This document shows positions 1 through 8,560 of a DNA stretch of 64,000 nt, one piece after another. The DNA lies in NCBI RefSeq assembly GCF_040581405.1, contig NZ_CP137157.1, positions 390,001 to 454,000 on the forward strand, written 5' to 3'. Numbering within the stretch: the first letter of the stretch is position 1; each line of letters begins with the position of its first letter. The notes beneath the pieces were generated by a model. That model saw only the letters and a list, made by a program, of their open reading frames with translations, made no database searches and was not told the origin of the DNA. The stretch comes from Komagataeibacter sucrofermentans DSM 15973 (GTDB lineage: Bacteria; Pseudomonadota; Alphaproteobacteria; Acetobacterales; Acetobacteraceae). Made by a program: the position numbers and the translations under genes.

Positions 1-389
1 ATCGCGTCCCAGTCCAGCGTCAGGCCGGTGGCTACCACCAGCACCTCGTAGCGGATGGATGACCCGTCGGACAGGTGCACGAGATTGGCTTCTGGCTCGA
101 AGCCCGTGGCCGCTGCCTGCACCCAGTCGGCACCGGCGGGGATCAGCTTCTTTTCCGACCGGCGGGTCTGTGACTGCTTGAACACGCCGCCCCCCACCAG
201 CGTCCAGCCCGGCTGATAGAAATGCGAGCCCGACGGCTCTATGATGGCCAGCGTGATGCCGCCCCGCCGCTTGAGAATGCTCGCCGCGGTGGACAGGCCG
301 GCAGCCCCCCCGCCAACCACGACGACATCATAGGTCAGGCCCCGCGCCGTGCTGGCGAGGTTCGGGGTGGTGGGGGCGGTATCGGTCAT
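1..389 (-). CDS. Sulfide:quinone oxidoreductase-like flavoprotein (3' part outside window)
   Basis: Only the first 129 residues are present; the gene runs off the left edge. The N-terminus holds an FAD-binding Rossmann motif (V-V-G-G-G-A-A-G-L-S at about residues 25-35) and the segment S-H-F-Y-Q-P-G-W-T-L-V-G-G-G, which is typical of type II sulfide:quinone oxidoreductases of the cytoplasmic membrane. These pass electrons from sulfide to quinone and form a persulfide or polysulfide. The catalytic cysteines would lie outside the window, so activity cannot be judged. The ATG at 389 follows GGAGAT. The gene begins 48 bases after the persulfide dioxygenase stop on the same strand, so the two are probably co-transcribed and carry out successive steps. 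Confidence 0.82.
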   Translation of the reverse strand, partial: MTDTAPTTPNLASTARGLTYDVVVVGGGAAGLSTAASILKRRGGITLAIIEPSGSHFYQPGWTLVGGGVFKQSQTRRSEKKLIPAGADWVQAAATGFEPEANLVHLSDGSSIRYEVLVVATGLTLDWDA

Positions 390-437
390 GAAGGATCTCC
401 GTAATGACTTTATAGATAAGGCAGCGATAGATGTGTG

Positions 438-1361
438 TCAGGAACGGCTGAGCGGTATTTTGATATAACTTACACCATTATCTTCAGGCTCGGGCAAATG
501 ACCACCGCGCATGTTGACCTGCACCGAGGGCATGATCAGGTTGGGTAGCGACAGGGTGGCGTCGCGCGCGGTGCGCATCTGCACGAAAGCCTCCTCATCC
601 ACGCCGTCATGAACGTGAACATTGTTCTGGCGTTCCGCGCCGATGGTGGTTTCCCATGCAAAGGTGTCGCGGCCGGGGGCCTTGTAGTCGTGGCACAGGA
701 AAACCCGCGTCTCGGCGGGCAGTGCGAGCAGGCGGCGGATGGACTGGTAGAGCATGCGGGCATTCCCGCCGGGAAAATCGGCCCGCGCGGTGCCGTAATC
801 GGGCATGAACAGCGTATCGCCAATAAAGGCGGCCTCGCCGATCACGTAGGCCATGTCGGCAGGCGTGTGGCCAGGCACGTGCAGCACGGTCACGGGCAGG
901 GCGCCGAGCGTGAACTGCGCCCCGTCCTCGAACAGTTCGTCAAACTGCGAGCCATCACGCGCGAACTGCGTGCCCACGTTGAACAGCCTGCCGAAGATGT
1001 CCTGCACTTTCAGGATGGCATGGCCAATGCCGAGCCTGCCGCCAAGCCGCTCCTGCAGCCAGGGGGCGGCCGAGAGGTGATCGGCATGGACATGGGTTTC
1101 AAGCAGCCATTCCACCTTCAGCTTTTCCGCCGTGACGTAGTCCACGATGTCCTGCGCCATGGCGTGGTCGGTTTTGCCGGATGCGGGGTCGTAGTCCATC
1201 ACGCTGTCGATGATGGCGCAGGCGCGGGTGGCTGGGTCATGCACCACATGGGTGGCGGTGAAGGTGGGCAGATCGAAAAAAGTCCGTACTACCGGCGCCT
1301 GGCCTGTTGCGCGGCATGTCATCACCTGGGTTGCAGCGGCTTCAAGGGCGGGGTCGGACAT
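438..1361 (-). CDS. Persulfide dioxygenase / Blh-type metallo-beta-lactamase-fold hydrolase
   Basis: A 307-residue MBL-fold protein. The metal site is visible as T-H-V-H-A-D-H-L (about residue 88), then G-H-T-P-A-D (about 163), G-D-T-L-F-M-P-D-Y-G-T-A-R-A-D and L-C-H-D-Y. Blh/ETHE1-like members oxidise glutathione persulfide to sulfite with one non-haem iron, and the T-A-R-x-D-F-P-G-G stretch is typical of the Blh branch. It sits directly upstream of the SQR-like gene, so the pair would turn sulfide into persulfide and then sulfite. Blh genes in Xylella and Agrobacterium are repressed by the ArsR-type regulator BigR; no such regulator is in this window, but the promoter carries a suitable AT-rich palindrome. 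Function is inferred from motifs and context. Confidence 0.87.
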   Translation of the reverse strand: MSDPALEAAATQVMTCRATGQAPVVRTFFDLPTFTATHVVHDPATRACAIIDSVMDYDPASGKTDHAMAQDIVDYVTAEKLKVEWLLETHVHADHLSAAPWLQERLGGRLGIGHAILKVQDIFGRLFNVGTQFARDGSQFDELFEDGAQFTLGALPVTVLHVPGHTPADMAYVIGEAAFIGDTLFMPDYGTARADFPGGNARMLYQSIRRLLALPAETRVFLCHDYKAPGRDTFAWETTIGAERQNNVHVHDGVDEEAFVQMRTARDATLSLPNLIMPSVQVNMRGGHLPEPEDNGVSYIKIPLSRS

Positions 1362-1386
1362 GGAATATCATCCATAGTTTATGAAT

Positions 1387-1401
1387 TACATAATAAATGT
1401 A
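1387..1401. promoter_or_regulatory. Perfect palindrome TACAT-AATAA-ATGTA, candidate operator
   Basis: Five-base arms around a five-base AT spacer in the short divergent region between persulfide dioxygenase (minus) and peroxiredoxin (plus). It overlaps the predicted -10 box of the minus-strand promoter. BigR-type persulfide-sensing repressors bind AT-rich palindromes over the blh promoter in other alphaproteobacteria, so the same role is likely here. No regulator is visible in the window. Confidence 0.5.
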
Positions 1402-1424
1402 TGTTATGAGATGGCTTGCGTCAA
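1396..1424 (-). promoter_or_regulatory. Sigma70-like promoter of the persulfide dioxygenase/SQR pair
   Basis: On the minus strand TTGACG (1424-1419) is followed after 17 bases by TACATT (1401-1396), close to the TTGACA-17-TATAAT consensus. It lies about 35 bases upstream of the dioxygenase ATG at 1361. The -10 box is half of the palindrome at 1387-1401. Confidence 0.5.
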
Positions 1425-1451
1425 GGCGCGGCAGATGCAAAAGGGCAGGAC

Positions 1452-2132
1452 ATGAGCAAAGAGGCGAGTATACCCGCATACCATGGCGTGATCGAAACGC
1501 GCCCGTTGCGGATCGGAGACGTGGCGCCAGACTTTCAGGCCCGTACCACGAAGGGGGAAATGCGCCTGTCGGACTTCCGCGGGCGCTGGCTGCTGTTTTT
1601 CTCGCATCCGGCGGATTTCACGCCGGTCTGCACCAGCGAGTTCATGGGCCTGGCCCGCGCGGCCGATCGCTTCGAGCAGCTTGACTGCGCGCTGCTGGGC
1701 CTGTCGGTCGACAGCCTGTATGCGCATCTGGCCTGGCTCGAGACGATACAGGAGCGCTTTGGCGTCGAGATCCCGTTCCCGCTGGTGGAAGATCCCTCCA
1801 TGGCGGTGTGCCGCGCCTATGGCATGCTGGACCTGACCGCGCAGAACAGCGCAACCGTGCGCGCCACCTACGTGATCGACCCCGATGGCGTGATCCGCGC
1901 GCTGGTGTGGTACCCCATGTCGGTCGGGCGCTCGGTCGAGGAACTGCTGCGCCTCGTCGAGGCCCTGCGCCGCAGCGAGGGCAATGCGGTCATGACGCCC
2001 GAGGGCTGGACGCCGGGCTGCGACGTGGTGCGCCCCGTGCCCACAACGCAGGCCGCCCTGCGCAAGGTCGGGGGCGCTGGCTGCTGGTTCTATAACCCCG
2101 TGCCCGATACGGGCAGCAAGCGCGGGCAGTAA
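1452..2132 (+). CDS. Peroxiredoxin, Prx6/1-Cys type
   Basis: A 226-residue thiol peroxidase that reduces hydrogen peroxide and organic peroxides. The peroxidatic motif [11 protein letters not shown] (about residues 45-55) holds the catalytic Cys with the conserved Thr and Pro. Two further Cys lie near the C-terminus (T-P-G-C-D and G-A-G-C-W), as in the longer AhpC/Prx6-like subgroup where they can form a resolving disulfide. An in-frame TTG lies upstream at 1416, but the ATG at 1452 follows AAGGGCAGGA and gives a normal N-terminus. It is divergent from the sulfide-oxidation pair with only 90 bases between, so it may share regulation. purU follows after 4 bases. Confidence 0.9.
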   Translation: MSKEASIPAYHGVIETRPLRIGDVAPDFQARTTKGEMRLSDFRGRWLLFFSHPADFTPVCTSEFMGLARAADRFEQLDCALLGLSVDSLYAHLAWLETIQERFGVEIPFPLVEDPSMAVCRAYGMLDLTAQNSATVRATYVIDPDGVIRALVWYPMSVGRSVEELLRLVEALRRSEGNAVMTPEGWTPGCDVVRPVPTTQAALRKVGGAGCWFYNPVPDTGSKRGQ

Positions 2133-2136
2133 CGTC

Positions 2137-3018
2137 ATGTCTGATCCTGCCCGCGATGCGCGCCTGTCCTATGTGCTCACGCTGTCCTGCCCCAACCGTC
2201 CCGGTATCGTGGCGGCGATCAGTCAGGCCCTGTTCGAACTCGGTGGCGACATTGCGGGCGCCCAGCAGTTTGATGAGCGTGAAAGCCGCATCTTCTTCAT
2301 GCGCGTGGTGTTCAGCGTGCCCGCAGGCGGCGTGGAGCGCGCGGTGCTCGGGCAGGCGCTGGCCGCTTTGGCCGCGCGGTTCGACATGCACTGGTCGCTG
2401 CGCGAGAGCCTGCGGCCCACGCGCACCGTCATCATGGTCTCGCGCTTCGATCACTGCCTGGTTGACCTGCTGTACCGCTGGCGCATTGGTGAACTGGCCA
2501 TCGCGCCCGTGGCCATCATCGCCAACCACCCGCGTGAGACCTACGCCCATATCGACCTTGATGGCATCCCTTTCCACTACCTGCCCGTAACGGCCGCCAC
2601 CAAGGCCGCGCAGGAGGCACGGATGGCCGAAATCGTGCGCGGAACAGGGGCCGAGCTGGTGGTGCTGGCGCGGTACATGCAGATCCTGTCCGATTCCATG
2701 AGCGCGTGGCTGGCGGGGCGGTGCATCAACATCCACCACTCCTTCCTGCCCGGCTTCAAGGGGGCGCGGCCCTATCATCAGGCGTTTGCGCGCGGCGTGA
2801 AGCTGATCGGCGCCACCGCCCATTTCGTCACCCCCGACCTCGATGAAGGCCCGATCATCGAGCAGGATGTCGAGCGCATTACCCACGCCGATACCCCCGA
2901 TGACCTGATCCGCAAGGGGCGCGATATCGAGCGCCGGGTGCTGGCGCGCGCCGTGCGTTACTTTACCGAGTGCCGCGTCATTCCCAACGGGCGCAAGACC
3001 ATCGTGTTCAATCCCTGA
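2137..3018 (+). CDS. purU: Formyltetrahydrofolate deformylase
   Basis: A 293-residue cytosolic enzyme that hydrolyses 10-formyl-THF to THF and formate and balances one-carbon pools. The N-terminal ACT-type domain (about residues 8-85) begins [14 protein letters not shown]. The C-terminal formyltransferase domain has [13 protein letters not shown] and the [16 protein letters not shown] motif with the catalytic Asp. Length matches the family. It starts 4 bases after the peroxiredoxin stop, and its TGA overlaps the ATG of mntR (TGATG at 3016-3020), so the three are probably one transcript. Confidence 0.95.
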   Translation: MSDPARDARLSYVLTLSCPNRPGIVAAISQALFELGGDIAGAQQFDERESRIFFMRVVFSVPAGGVERAVLGQALAALAARFDMHWSLRESLRPTRTVIMVSRFDHCLVDLLYRWRIGELAIAPVAIIANHPRETYAHIDLDGIPFHYLPVTAATKAAQEARMAEIVRGTGAELVVLARYMQILSDSMSAWLAGRCINIHHSFLPGFKGARPYHQAFARGVKLIGATAHFVTPDLDEGPIIEQDVERITHADTPDDLIRKGRDIERRVLARAVRYFTECRVIPNGRKTIVFNP

Positions 3019-3506
3019 TGCCCAGCCCGGACCACAGGCCAGCCCCCCCCATGCCCGATGCCGATACGCAGTGCGCGGGCTTTCGCCAGGCGCGGCTGGC
3101 GCGCAAGACGGCCCTGATCGAGGATTATGTCGAACTGATCGATGACCTGCTCAATGACGGGCAGGAAGCACGCCAGGTCGATATTGCCGCCCGCCTTGGC
3201 GTGTCGCAGCCCACCGTGGCCAAGATGCTGGTGCGGCTTGAGGCGGATGGTCTTGTCACCCGCAGGCCCTATCGCGGCATTTTCCTGACCGGGGCGGGGC
3301 AGGAGATGGCGCGGGCCAGCCGCGCGCGCCACCACACGGTCGAGCAGTTCCTGCGCGCCCTTGGCGTAAGCGAGGTGAGTGCCCGCATTGATGCCGAGGG
3401 CATGGAACACTATGTGGGGGCGGAAACGCTGCGCGCCTTCCGCCACGCGCTCGAGGCGGGGCTGGCCACCTTCATGGCCGGCACGGGCAAACGCCAGAAC
3501 GACTGA
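3018..3506 (+). CDS. mntR: Manganese-responsive regulator MntR (DtxR family)
   Basis: A 162-residue DtxR-type repressor. The winged helix is clear (about residues 35-95: [21 protein letters not shown]), followed by the metal-binding dimerisation helices with R-H-H-T-V-E-x-F-L and D-A-E-G-M-E-H-Y, where Glu and His bind Mn(II). The E-D-Y-V-E-L-I motif near the N-terminus gives the remaining ligands. MntR usually represses mntH-type importers; none is adjacent. The ATG at 3018 overlaps the purU stop; an internal ATG at 3051 is possible. The pairing with a DUF763 gene is probably a local cluster. Confidence 0.9.
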   Translation: MPSPDHRPAPPMPDADTQCAGFRQARLARKTALIEDYVELIDDLLNDGQEARQVDIAARLGVSQPTVAKMLVRLEADGLVTRRPYRGIFLTGAGQEMARASRARHHTVEQFLRALGVSEVSARIDAEGMEHYVGAETLRAFRHALEAGLATFMAGTGKRQND

Positions 3507-3530
3507 CACGCCCATGAAGGGGAACGCGCC

Positions 3531-4868
3531 ATGACCCGACGCGCAGGCTCCGCCGACCTGCCGCTGCATTCCGGGCGGGTGCCCGCGTGGCTGGGCCAGC
3601 GCATGGCGCGGCTGGGGGCTGTCATCACGCAGGCGGTCGTGCATCATTACGGGCGTGACGAGTTCCTGCGCAGGCTGGCGCACCCGTTCTGGTTCCAGTC
3701 CTTTGGCGCGGTCATGGGCATGGACTGGCATTCCTCGGGCATTACCACCAGCGTGATCGGCGCGCTCAAGCGTGGGCTTGCGCCATTGCAGGATGAGCTG
3801 GGCCTGTATGTGTGCGGTGGCCGGGGCCGCCATTCGCGCCGCACGCCCGATGAACTGCTGGCGGTGGGCGAAGCCACGGGGCTTGATGCCACTCCCCTCG
3901 TGGCCACGAGCCGCATGGTGGCCAAGGTGGACAGCGCCGCCGTGCAGGATGGGTTCGACCTTTACCTGCATGGTTTCGTGGTGGCGGCGGATGGCAAATG
4001 GGCGGTGGTGCAGCAGGGCATGCATGCGGGCCAGCGCCTGGCGCGGCGCTATCACTGGCTGTCCGATGACGTGAGCAGTTTTGTCGAGGCCCCGCATGCC
4101 GCCATCGAGGGGCGTGTCGCGGGCGGCTCCATCATGAACCTGACCGACCGCCGGGCGGCCGCCTCACGCACGGGGCAGGTGGACCTGCTGCATGCCATGG
4201 GTCCGGACCGGCTGACGCGTGAACTCATGCGCATCGAGGGTCATGCGCCCCCACAGCCCCCGGCGCAGGGGGAACTGCCCTATCTGTGCATGCCCGCCCA
4301 CCATGACGTGCAGCCGCAGGATGTAAACATGCGCCGCCTGCATGGTGCGCTGGCGGCGGCGAGCGAGGCGGGGCCGCGTGATTTCCCCGACCTGCTGCGC
4401 GTGCCCGGCGTGGGCGCGCGCACGGTGCGGGCGCTGGCACTGGTGGCGGAGGTGGTGCATGGCGCGCCGTGCCGTTTTGATGATCCGGCCCGCTTCTCGC
4501 TGGCGCATGGCGGCAAGGACCGCCACCCCTATCCCGTGCCGGTGGCGGTTTATGACCGCACGCTCTCGGTCATGAAGGCGGCCGTGGCTGCTGCAAAGCT
4601 GGGGCACGAAGAACAGCTCGATGCCATCCGCAGGCTGGACTCCGCCGCCCGCAGGCTGGAGCGCGATGCGCATGGACCGTCTTTCTCCACTATCATGGGC
4701 GAAGAACGCGCCCGCTCGCATGATTATGGCGGGCGCTCCGTATTTGGTTATGAACCGCCACCGCCCGGCCGGGTTTCAGAAGGGCAGCGGAACGGGATCA
4801 TGCGCCATGATGACCAGCCACACGACCAGCAGGGACACGAAGGCAAGGCGTCTGGCAACGCGCGATAG
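3531..4868 (+). CDS. DUF763 family protein of unknown function
   Basis: A 445-residue protein I recognise as DUF763. It begins with the family's L-P-L-H-S-G-R-V-P-x-W-L and has the core stretches G-M-D-W-H-S-S-G-I-T-T-S and V-C-G-G-R-G-R-H-S-R-R-T-P. A helix-hairpin-helix-like segment (V-P-G-V-G-A-R-T-V-R-A-L, about residue 290) suggests nucleic acid binding. The C-terminal 50 residues are charged and probably disordered. AAGGGGAAC precedes the ATG. It follows mntR by 24 bases. The biochemical role is unknown; a DNA-repair function is sometimes suggested from the HhH motif, but nothing here proves it. Confidence 0.85.
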   Translation: MTRRAGSADLPLHSGRVPAWLGQRMARLGAVITQAVVHHYGRDEFLRRLAHPFWFQSFGAVMGMDWHSSGITTSVIGALKRGLAPLQDELGLYVCGGRGRHSRRTPDELLAVGEATGLDATPLVATSRMVAKVDSAAVQDGFDLYLHGFVVAADGKWAVVQQGMHAGQRLARRYHWLSDDVSSFVEAPHAAIEGRVAGGSIMNLTDRRAAASRTGQVDLLHAMGPDRLTRELMRIEGHAPPQPPAQGELPYLCMPAHHDVQPQDVNMRRLHGALAAASEAGPRDFPDLLRVPGVGARTVRALALVAEVVHGAPCRFDDPARFSLAHGGKDRHPYPVPVAVYDRTLSVMKAAVAAAKLGHEEQLDAIRRLDSAARRLERDAHGPSFSTIMGEERARSHDYGGRSVFGYEPPPPGRVSEGQRNGIMRHDDQPHDQQGHEGKASGNAR

Positions 4869-4936
4869 GGGTGCATCTGTCATGCAGGCATGATACCGGG
4901 CCAAATGCGGCATAAGTGCGGAGCCTTTTCCCCGCC

Positions 4937-6787
4937 ATGTCCTCAAGGCAGCATCCTCGCATGAACGTGAAAGACTCCGTCATCTCTACCGATACGCGCC
5001 CCATGCCCGCCCTGGCGTGGTACCGCGCCCGCCCGCTGGGGTTCATTTTCCATTACGTGCGGCTGCATGGCAGGTGGCATGCCATCATCGTTGGCGCGAT
5101 TACGATAGCGGTGGCGTGCAACGTGGGCATGTCGGCCATCATCCGCCACCTGGTCAATGGCATGACCGAGGGCGGGCGGGGCATGGGGGCGGTGTGGGTC
5201 TCGATCGGGCTGTTCTGCGCCACCATCATCTGCGACAACGCAGCCTGGCGCGTGGCGGGGTGGATGGCCTCGGGCGTGTTCGTGCGGGTGGGCGGCGATG
5301 TGCGCGGCGACCTGTTCCGCTACCTCAGCGGGCATGATGCGACCTATTTTGCCAACCGGCTTTCCGGTGCGCTCGCGGCCCGGGTTTCGGCGGCGGCAGG
5401 GGCGGTGGTGGCGCTGGAGAACATGGCGGCATGGAACCTGCTGCCTTCAGTGCTGAACCTGTTCCTTGCCATCATCACGCTGGGCACGGTCAGCCCGCTG
5501 ATGGCGGCGGTGCTGGTGGGCATGACGCTGCTGCTGGGGCTGTGCATTTACCTGCTGGCAGGCCACGGGCAGGAGATGCACCTGGCCTACGCGGCGGAAG
5601 CGGCGGAGGTGGATGGCGAGATGCTGGACGTGATGCAGAACCTGCCCCTGGTGCGCGCCTATGGCATGATGGGGGTGGAACATGCCCGCATGCGCCAGCG
5701 CATCCGTGGCGAGACCGGGCTGCAGACGCGCTCGCTGCGCTATATGGAAAAGCTGCGGATGATCCATTCCGTCGTCACGGCTTTCATGACCACGGGGCTG
5801 CTGCTGTGGGTCGTGCTGCTGTGGCGCATGCACCGCGCCACCACGGGCGATGTGGTGATGGTGACCACGCTGGGCTTTTTGATCCTGAACTGCACGCGCG
5901 ACCTGGCCTTCTCCATGGTGGAGGCGATGAAGCACGTCACCCGCCTAACCGAGACGCTGGGCCACCTGCTTGTGCCGCATGAAGGCAGCGGCGTGGCCGA
6001 GACGGTGGTGCTGCCGCCCGCGGCGTTGCGGGGGCACGTGCAGTTGCGTGATGTCAGTTTTGCCTATCCCGGCGGCGCGCCGGTGCTGTCGCATTTCAAT
6101 CTCGATATTCCCGCAGGCTGCCGCGTGGGGCTGGTGGGGGTATCGGGCTCGGGCAAGAGCACGGTGCTGGCCCTGTTGCAGCGCCAGCGCTTCGTGCAGG
6201 CAGGCGCTGTGGAGCTTGATGGTGTCAACATCCTTGAACTTGATGAGGACAGCCTGCGCGCCTCCATGGCCGTGGTGCCGCAGGAGGTGTACCTGCTGCG
6301 CCGCTCGGTGGGCGAGAACATCCGCTACGGCCGCCCCGACGCCACCGATGAAGAGGTGAAGGCCGCGGCCGAGGCGGCGGGCTGCTCCGGTTTCATCAAT
6401 GCCATGCCGCAGGGGTTCGCAACCGTGGTGGGCGAGCGGGGGGTCATGCTCTCGGGCGGGCAGCGCCAGCGCCTGGCCATTGCGCGTGCCTTTTTGCGCA
6501 ATGCGCCCATCCTGATTCTGGATGAAGCAACCAGCGCGCTTGATGGGGAAAGCGAGCGACATGTCCATGCCGCCCTTGAGCGGCTGATGGTGGGGCGCAC
6601 GGTCATTGCTGTCGCCCACCGGCTTTCCACCCTGCGCGGGTTTGACCGGATCGTGGTGATGGAGCACGGGCATATTGCCCAGGCGGGCAGCATGGCCGAG
6701 CTTGAGGCCGTGCCCGGCCCATATCGTGACCGGCTGCTGGCGACAGGCGACCTGCCCCCCGCGCCGGGTCTTGTGCCCCTGTCCTGA
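4937..6787 (+). CDS. ABC exporter, fused permease and ATPase (MsbA/MDR type)
   Basis: A 616-residue half-transporter of the inner membrane. The first 330 residues hold about six hydrophobic segments. The nucleotide-binding domain has Walker A (G-V-S-G-S-G-K-S-T, about residue 400), the Q-loop V-V-P-Q-E-V, signature L-S-G-G-Q-R-Q-R-L, Walker B I-L-I-L-D-E-A-T-S-A-L-D (about 525) and the switch His in A-V-A-H-R-L-S-T. All catalytic residues are present, so it should hydrolyse ATP as a homodimer. The substrate cannot be read from sequence; lipid or drug export is typical. Start is uncertain: GTG 4916, ATG 4937 and ATG 4961 are all in frame and none has a strong ribosome site. Confidence 0.9.
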   Translation: MSSRQHPRMNVKDSVISTDTRPMPALAWYRARPLGFIFHYVRLHGRWHAIIVGAITIAVACNVGMSAIIRHLVNGMTEGGRGMGAVWVSIGLFCATIICDNAAWRVAGWMASGVFVRVGGDVRGDLFRYLSGHDATYFANRLSGALAARVSAAAGAVVALENMAAWNLLPSVLNLFLAIITLGTVSPLMAAVLVGMTLLLGLCIYLLAGHGQEMHLAYAAEAAEVDGEMLDVMQNLPLVRAYGMMGVEHARMRQRIRGETGLQTRSLRYMEKLRMIHSVVTAFMTTGLLLWVVLLWRMHRATTGDVVMVTTLGFLILNCTRDLAFSMVEAMKHVTRLTETLGHLLVPHEGSGVAETVVLPPAALRGHVQLRDVSFAYPGGAPVLSHFNLDIPAGCRVGLVGVSGSGKSTVLALLQRQRFVQAGAVELDGVNILELDEDSLRASMAVVPQEVYLLRRSVGENIRYGRPDATDEEVKAAAEAAGCSGFINAMPQGFATVVGERGVMLSGGQRQRLAIARAFLRNAPILILDEATSALDGESERHVHAALERLMVGRTVIAVAHRLSTLRGFDRIVVMEHGHIAQAGSMAELEAVPGPYRDRLLATGDLPPAPGLVPLS

Positions 6788-6855
6788 ACAGTGCCGCAGA
6801 TGCTGCCTGTCTGCCTTTTCAGGTTCTTTCCCCAATCATGCGACAAGGACAACCC

Positions 6856-7344
6856 ATGCAAGCCCCAGCCCACCGCATAGGCCCCGATGACCTCGTGCCC
6901 ATGGTGGCCGCCACCTTGGCGGGCGAGACGGACCTGATCGCCAATATGGCGAATATCGCAGCGCTGGTGTTCGAGGCGCTGCCTGACATCAACTGGGCCG
7001 GATTCTATCTGTGGAAAGGCGGCATGCTCGTGCTGGGGCCTTTTCAGGGGCGGGTGGCGTGCACGCGCATTGCATCGGGGCGGGGCGTGTGCGGCACGGT
7101 AGCCCGCGAGCGCAGGACGGAAGTGGTGCCCGACGTGCACGCCTTTCCCGGCCATATCGCCTGTGACGCGGCCTCTGCCGCCGAGATCGTGGTGCCCGTC
7201 CTGCACGGGGAACGGCTCGTGGGCGTGCTGGACGTTGACAGCCCCCGCCAGAACCGTTTCACCCCGGCGGACCGGCACAGGCTCGAGCAGGTCGTGGCCC
7301 TGCTGGTGGCGCGTATGCCCCGTGAAGCGCCAGAACATTCCTGA
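6856..7344 (+). CDS. msrC: Free methionine-(R)-sulfoxide reductase (GAF-fold fRMsr)
   Basis: A 162-residue stand-alone GAF domain. It has the fRMsr signature: W-A-G-F-Y-L near residue 45 and three cysteines, in V-A-C-T-R-I, G-V-C-G-T and H-I-A-C-D-A-A-S, at the spacing of the catalytic and resolving Cys of this family. The I-V-V-P-V segment and L-D-V-D-S-P close the fold. It reduces free Met-R-O in the cytosol at the expense of thioredoxin. The ATG at 6856 follows AAGGAC by 5 bases and is preferred to the in-frame ATG at 6838. A terminator lies just after the stop. Confidence 0.9.
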   Translation: MQAPAHRIGPDDLVPMVAATLAGETDLIANMANIAALVFEALPDINWAGFYLWKGGMLVLGPFQGRVACTRIASGRGVCGTVARERRTEVVPDVHAFPGHIACDAASAAEIVVPVLHGERLVGVLDVDSPRQNRFTPADRHRLEQVVALLVARMPREAPEHS

Positions 7345-7349
7345 GGTTG

Positions 7350-7373
7350 CAGGCCGTCTCCGGCCTGTATTTT
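7350..7373 (+). terminator. Rho-independent-type terminator after msrC
   Basis: CAGGCCG (7350-7356), loop TCTC, CGGCCTG (7361-7367), then TATTTT. It lies 6 bases after the msrC stop, in the convergent gap before the retropepsin-like gene. Confidence 0.6.
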
Positions 7374-7411
7374 CGGGTAGCCGCTTTCAAAGGCAGGGCT
7401 GTCGGTCGCTT

Positions 7412-8560
7412 TTACGGTTTGATGTCAGTCTGCAGGGCAGGGTGGGGCGTGGAATCCGGCGTGGCCTGTACCGGCGCGCCTGGTGCGGGTGGCGTATCAA
7501 GCAGGCGGGCAATGGCCGTTCGGGTGGTGAGCATGCCATGGGCGGCCTGTCCGTGGTCATTGGGCATGTCGGCCTGCGGGGTCATGTATATCATGCCCTG
7601 CGGAAAGGCCATGAGCACGCGCCGGCGTTGCAGGAAGTTCATGCCCAGCACGTTGTAGCTGGTTTTTTCCACATTCACGTCCAGCCGCAGGTCGTGCCAT
7701 GCGCCAATGGCGATGTTGTCAAAATGGTGCATGCGCCCGTTCAGGATCTTTCCGGCATTGGTCCGTACGTGAATATCCTCGTGCAGGATGGTGGCGGTCA
7801 GGCCCAGCGCCCTGGCATCCCTGCGCGCGAGCGAGGACATGTCCGCCCCCGGTTCGATTTCCATGCGCGTGGCCTGCGTGCCCACCTGCATGCGGATGCC
7901 GGTCATGCGCCCGCGCCGGTCGGGTTGCAGGGGCAGGGCCGTGCTGTCCGGCCCGAGCCAGTCCTGCAATGGCGGGCAGCCGGGTGCCGTGCTGGCAACG
8001 AACAGCACCATGACCCGGGCGGGAAAATCAAACAGCACATCGTAATTGCCCAAAATGTCGTAGCCGATCACGCCCAGTACGGGCTGGTCATTGAGGCGGG
8101 GCTGGCGCGTGCCCTCGAGCAGGGCGGGCACGTCATCGGCATGGCCATTGCTGATGCGCAGGTCATGCAGCACCGTGGTGTAGGTGGTGTCGACACCCGC
8201 GATGGTCTGGATGCTGATGGCTGACAGAACGGGAAAGGCGGTGGGATTGGGCGCGTAAACGCCCACCTGGTCCTGCGTTACGCTGACATAGGCCAGCCCG
8301 GCCATGTCATTGAACGTGGCGGGAATGATGGGGCTGCCGCTATTGGTCAGCAGCGGGGCCGCGATGACATGGGTCAGGCAGGCGGCGGGCAGCCCATAGC
8401 GCAGCGCGGGTGGTGGCGCGGGCGGCGGCGCATGCCGGGCCGCATGGGCGGGTGCCGCCCCTGCCAGGGCAAGCAGCGCGGCACCTGCGCGGGCCAGTCG
8501 CAACGCGCGCCGATCAGTCCGGCTGGTCAGCCAGATATTCCGCCACCCCTGTATTTTCAT
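7412..8560 (-). CDS. Exported retropepsin-fold (aspartyl protease-like) protein with altered active site
   Basis: A 382-residue protein with a long basic N-region and a hydrophobic signal core ending A-P-A-H-A-A. Two copies of a clan AA pepsin-like half-fold are suggested. The second reads M-E-I-E-P-G-A-D-M-S-S-L followed by A-R-A-L-G-L, which matches the family pattern h-h-D-T-G-A-s-x-s-x-h...a-x-x-L-G-L except that D-T has become E-P. The first has F-N-D-M-A-G instead of D-T-G-A. It may therefore be a catalytically weakened or dead relative. Start ATG 8560 overlaps the potassium channel 3' end by 47 bases; a TTG near 8506 would also give a signal peptide. Confidence in the fold is moderate. 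Confidence 0.65.
   Translation of the reverse strand: MKIQGWRNIWLTSRTDRRALRLARAGAALLALAGAAPAHAARHAPPPAPPPALRYGLPAACLTHVIAAPLLTNSGSPIIPATFNDMAGLAYVSVTQDQVGVYAPNPTAFPVLSAISIQTIAGVDTTYTTVLHDLRISNGHADDVPALLEGTRQPRLNDQPVLGVIGYDILGNYDVLFDFPARVMVLFVASTAPGCPPLQDWLGPDSTALPLQPDRRGRMTGIRMQVGTQATRMEIEPGADMSSLARRDARALGLTATILHEDIHVRTNAGKILNGRMHHFDNIAIGAWHDLRLDVNVEKTSYNVLGMNFLQRRRVLMAFPQGMIYMTPQADMPNDHGQAAHGMLTTRTAIARLLDTPPAPGAPVQATPDSTPHPALQTDIKP

Noticed and set aside
3016-3020. Frameshift or fusion of purU and mntR
   Set aside because: TGATG is an ordinary stop/start overlap; both proteins are full length.
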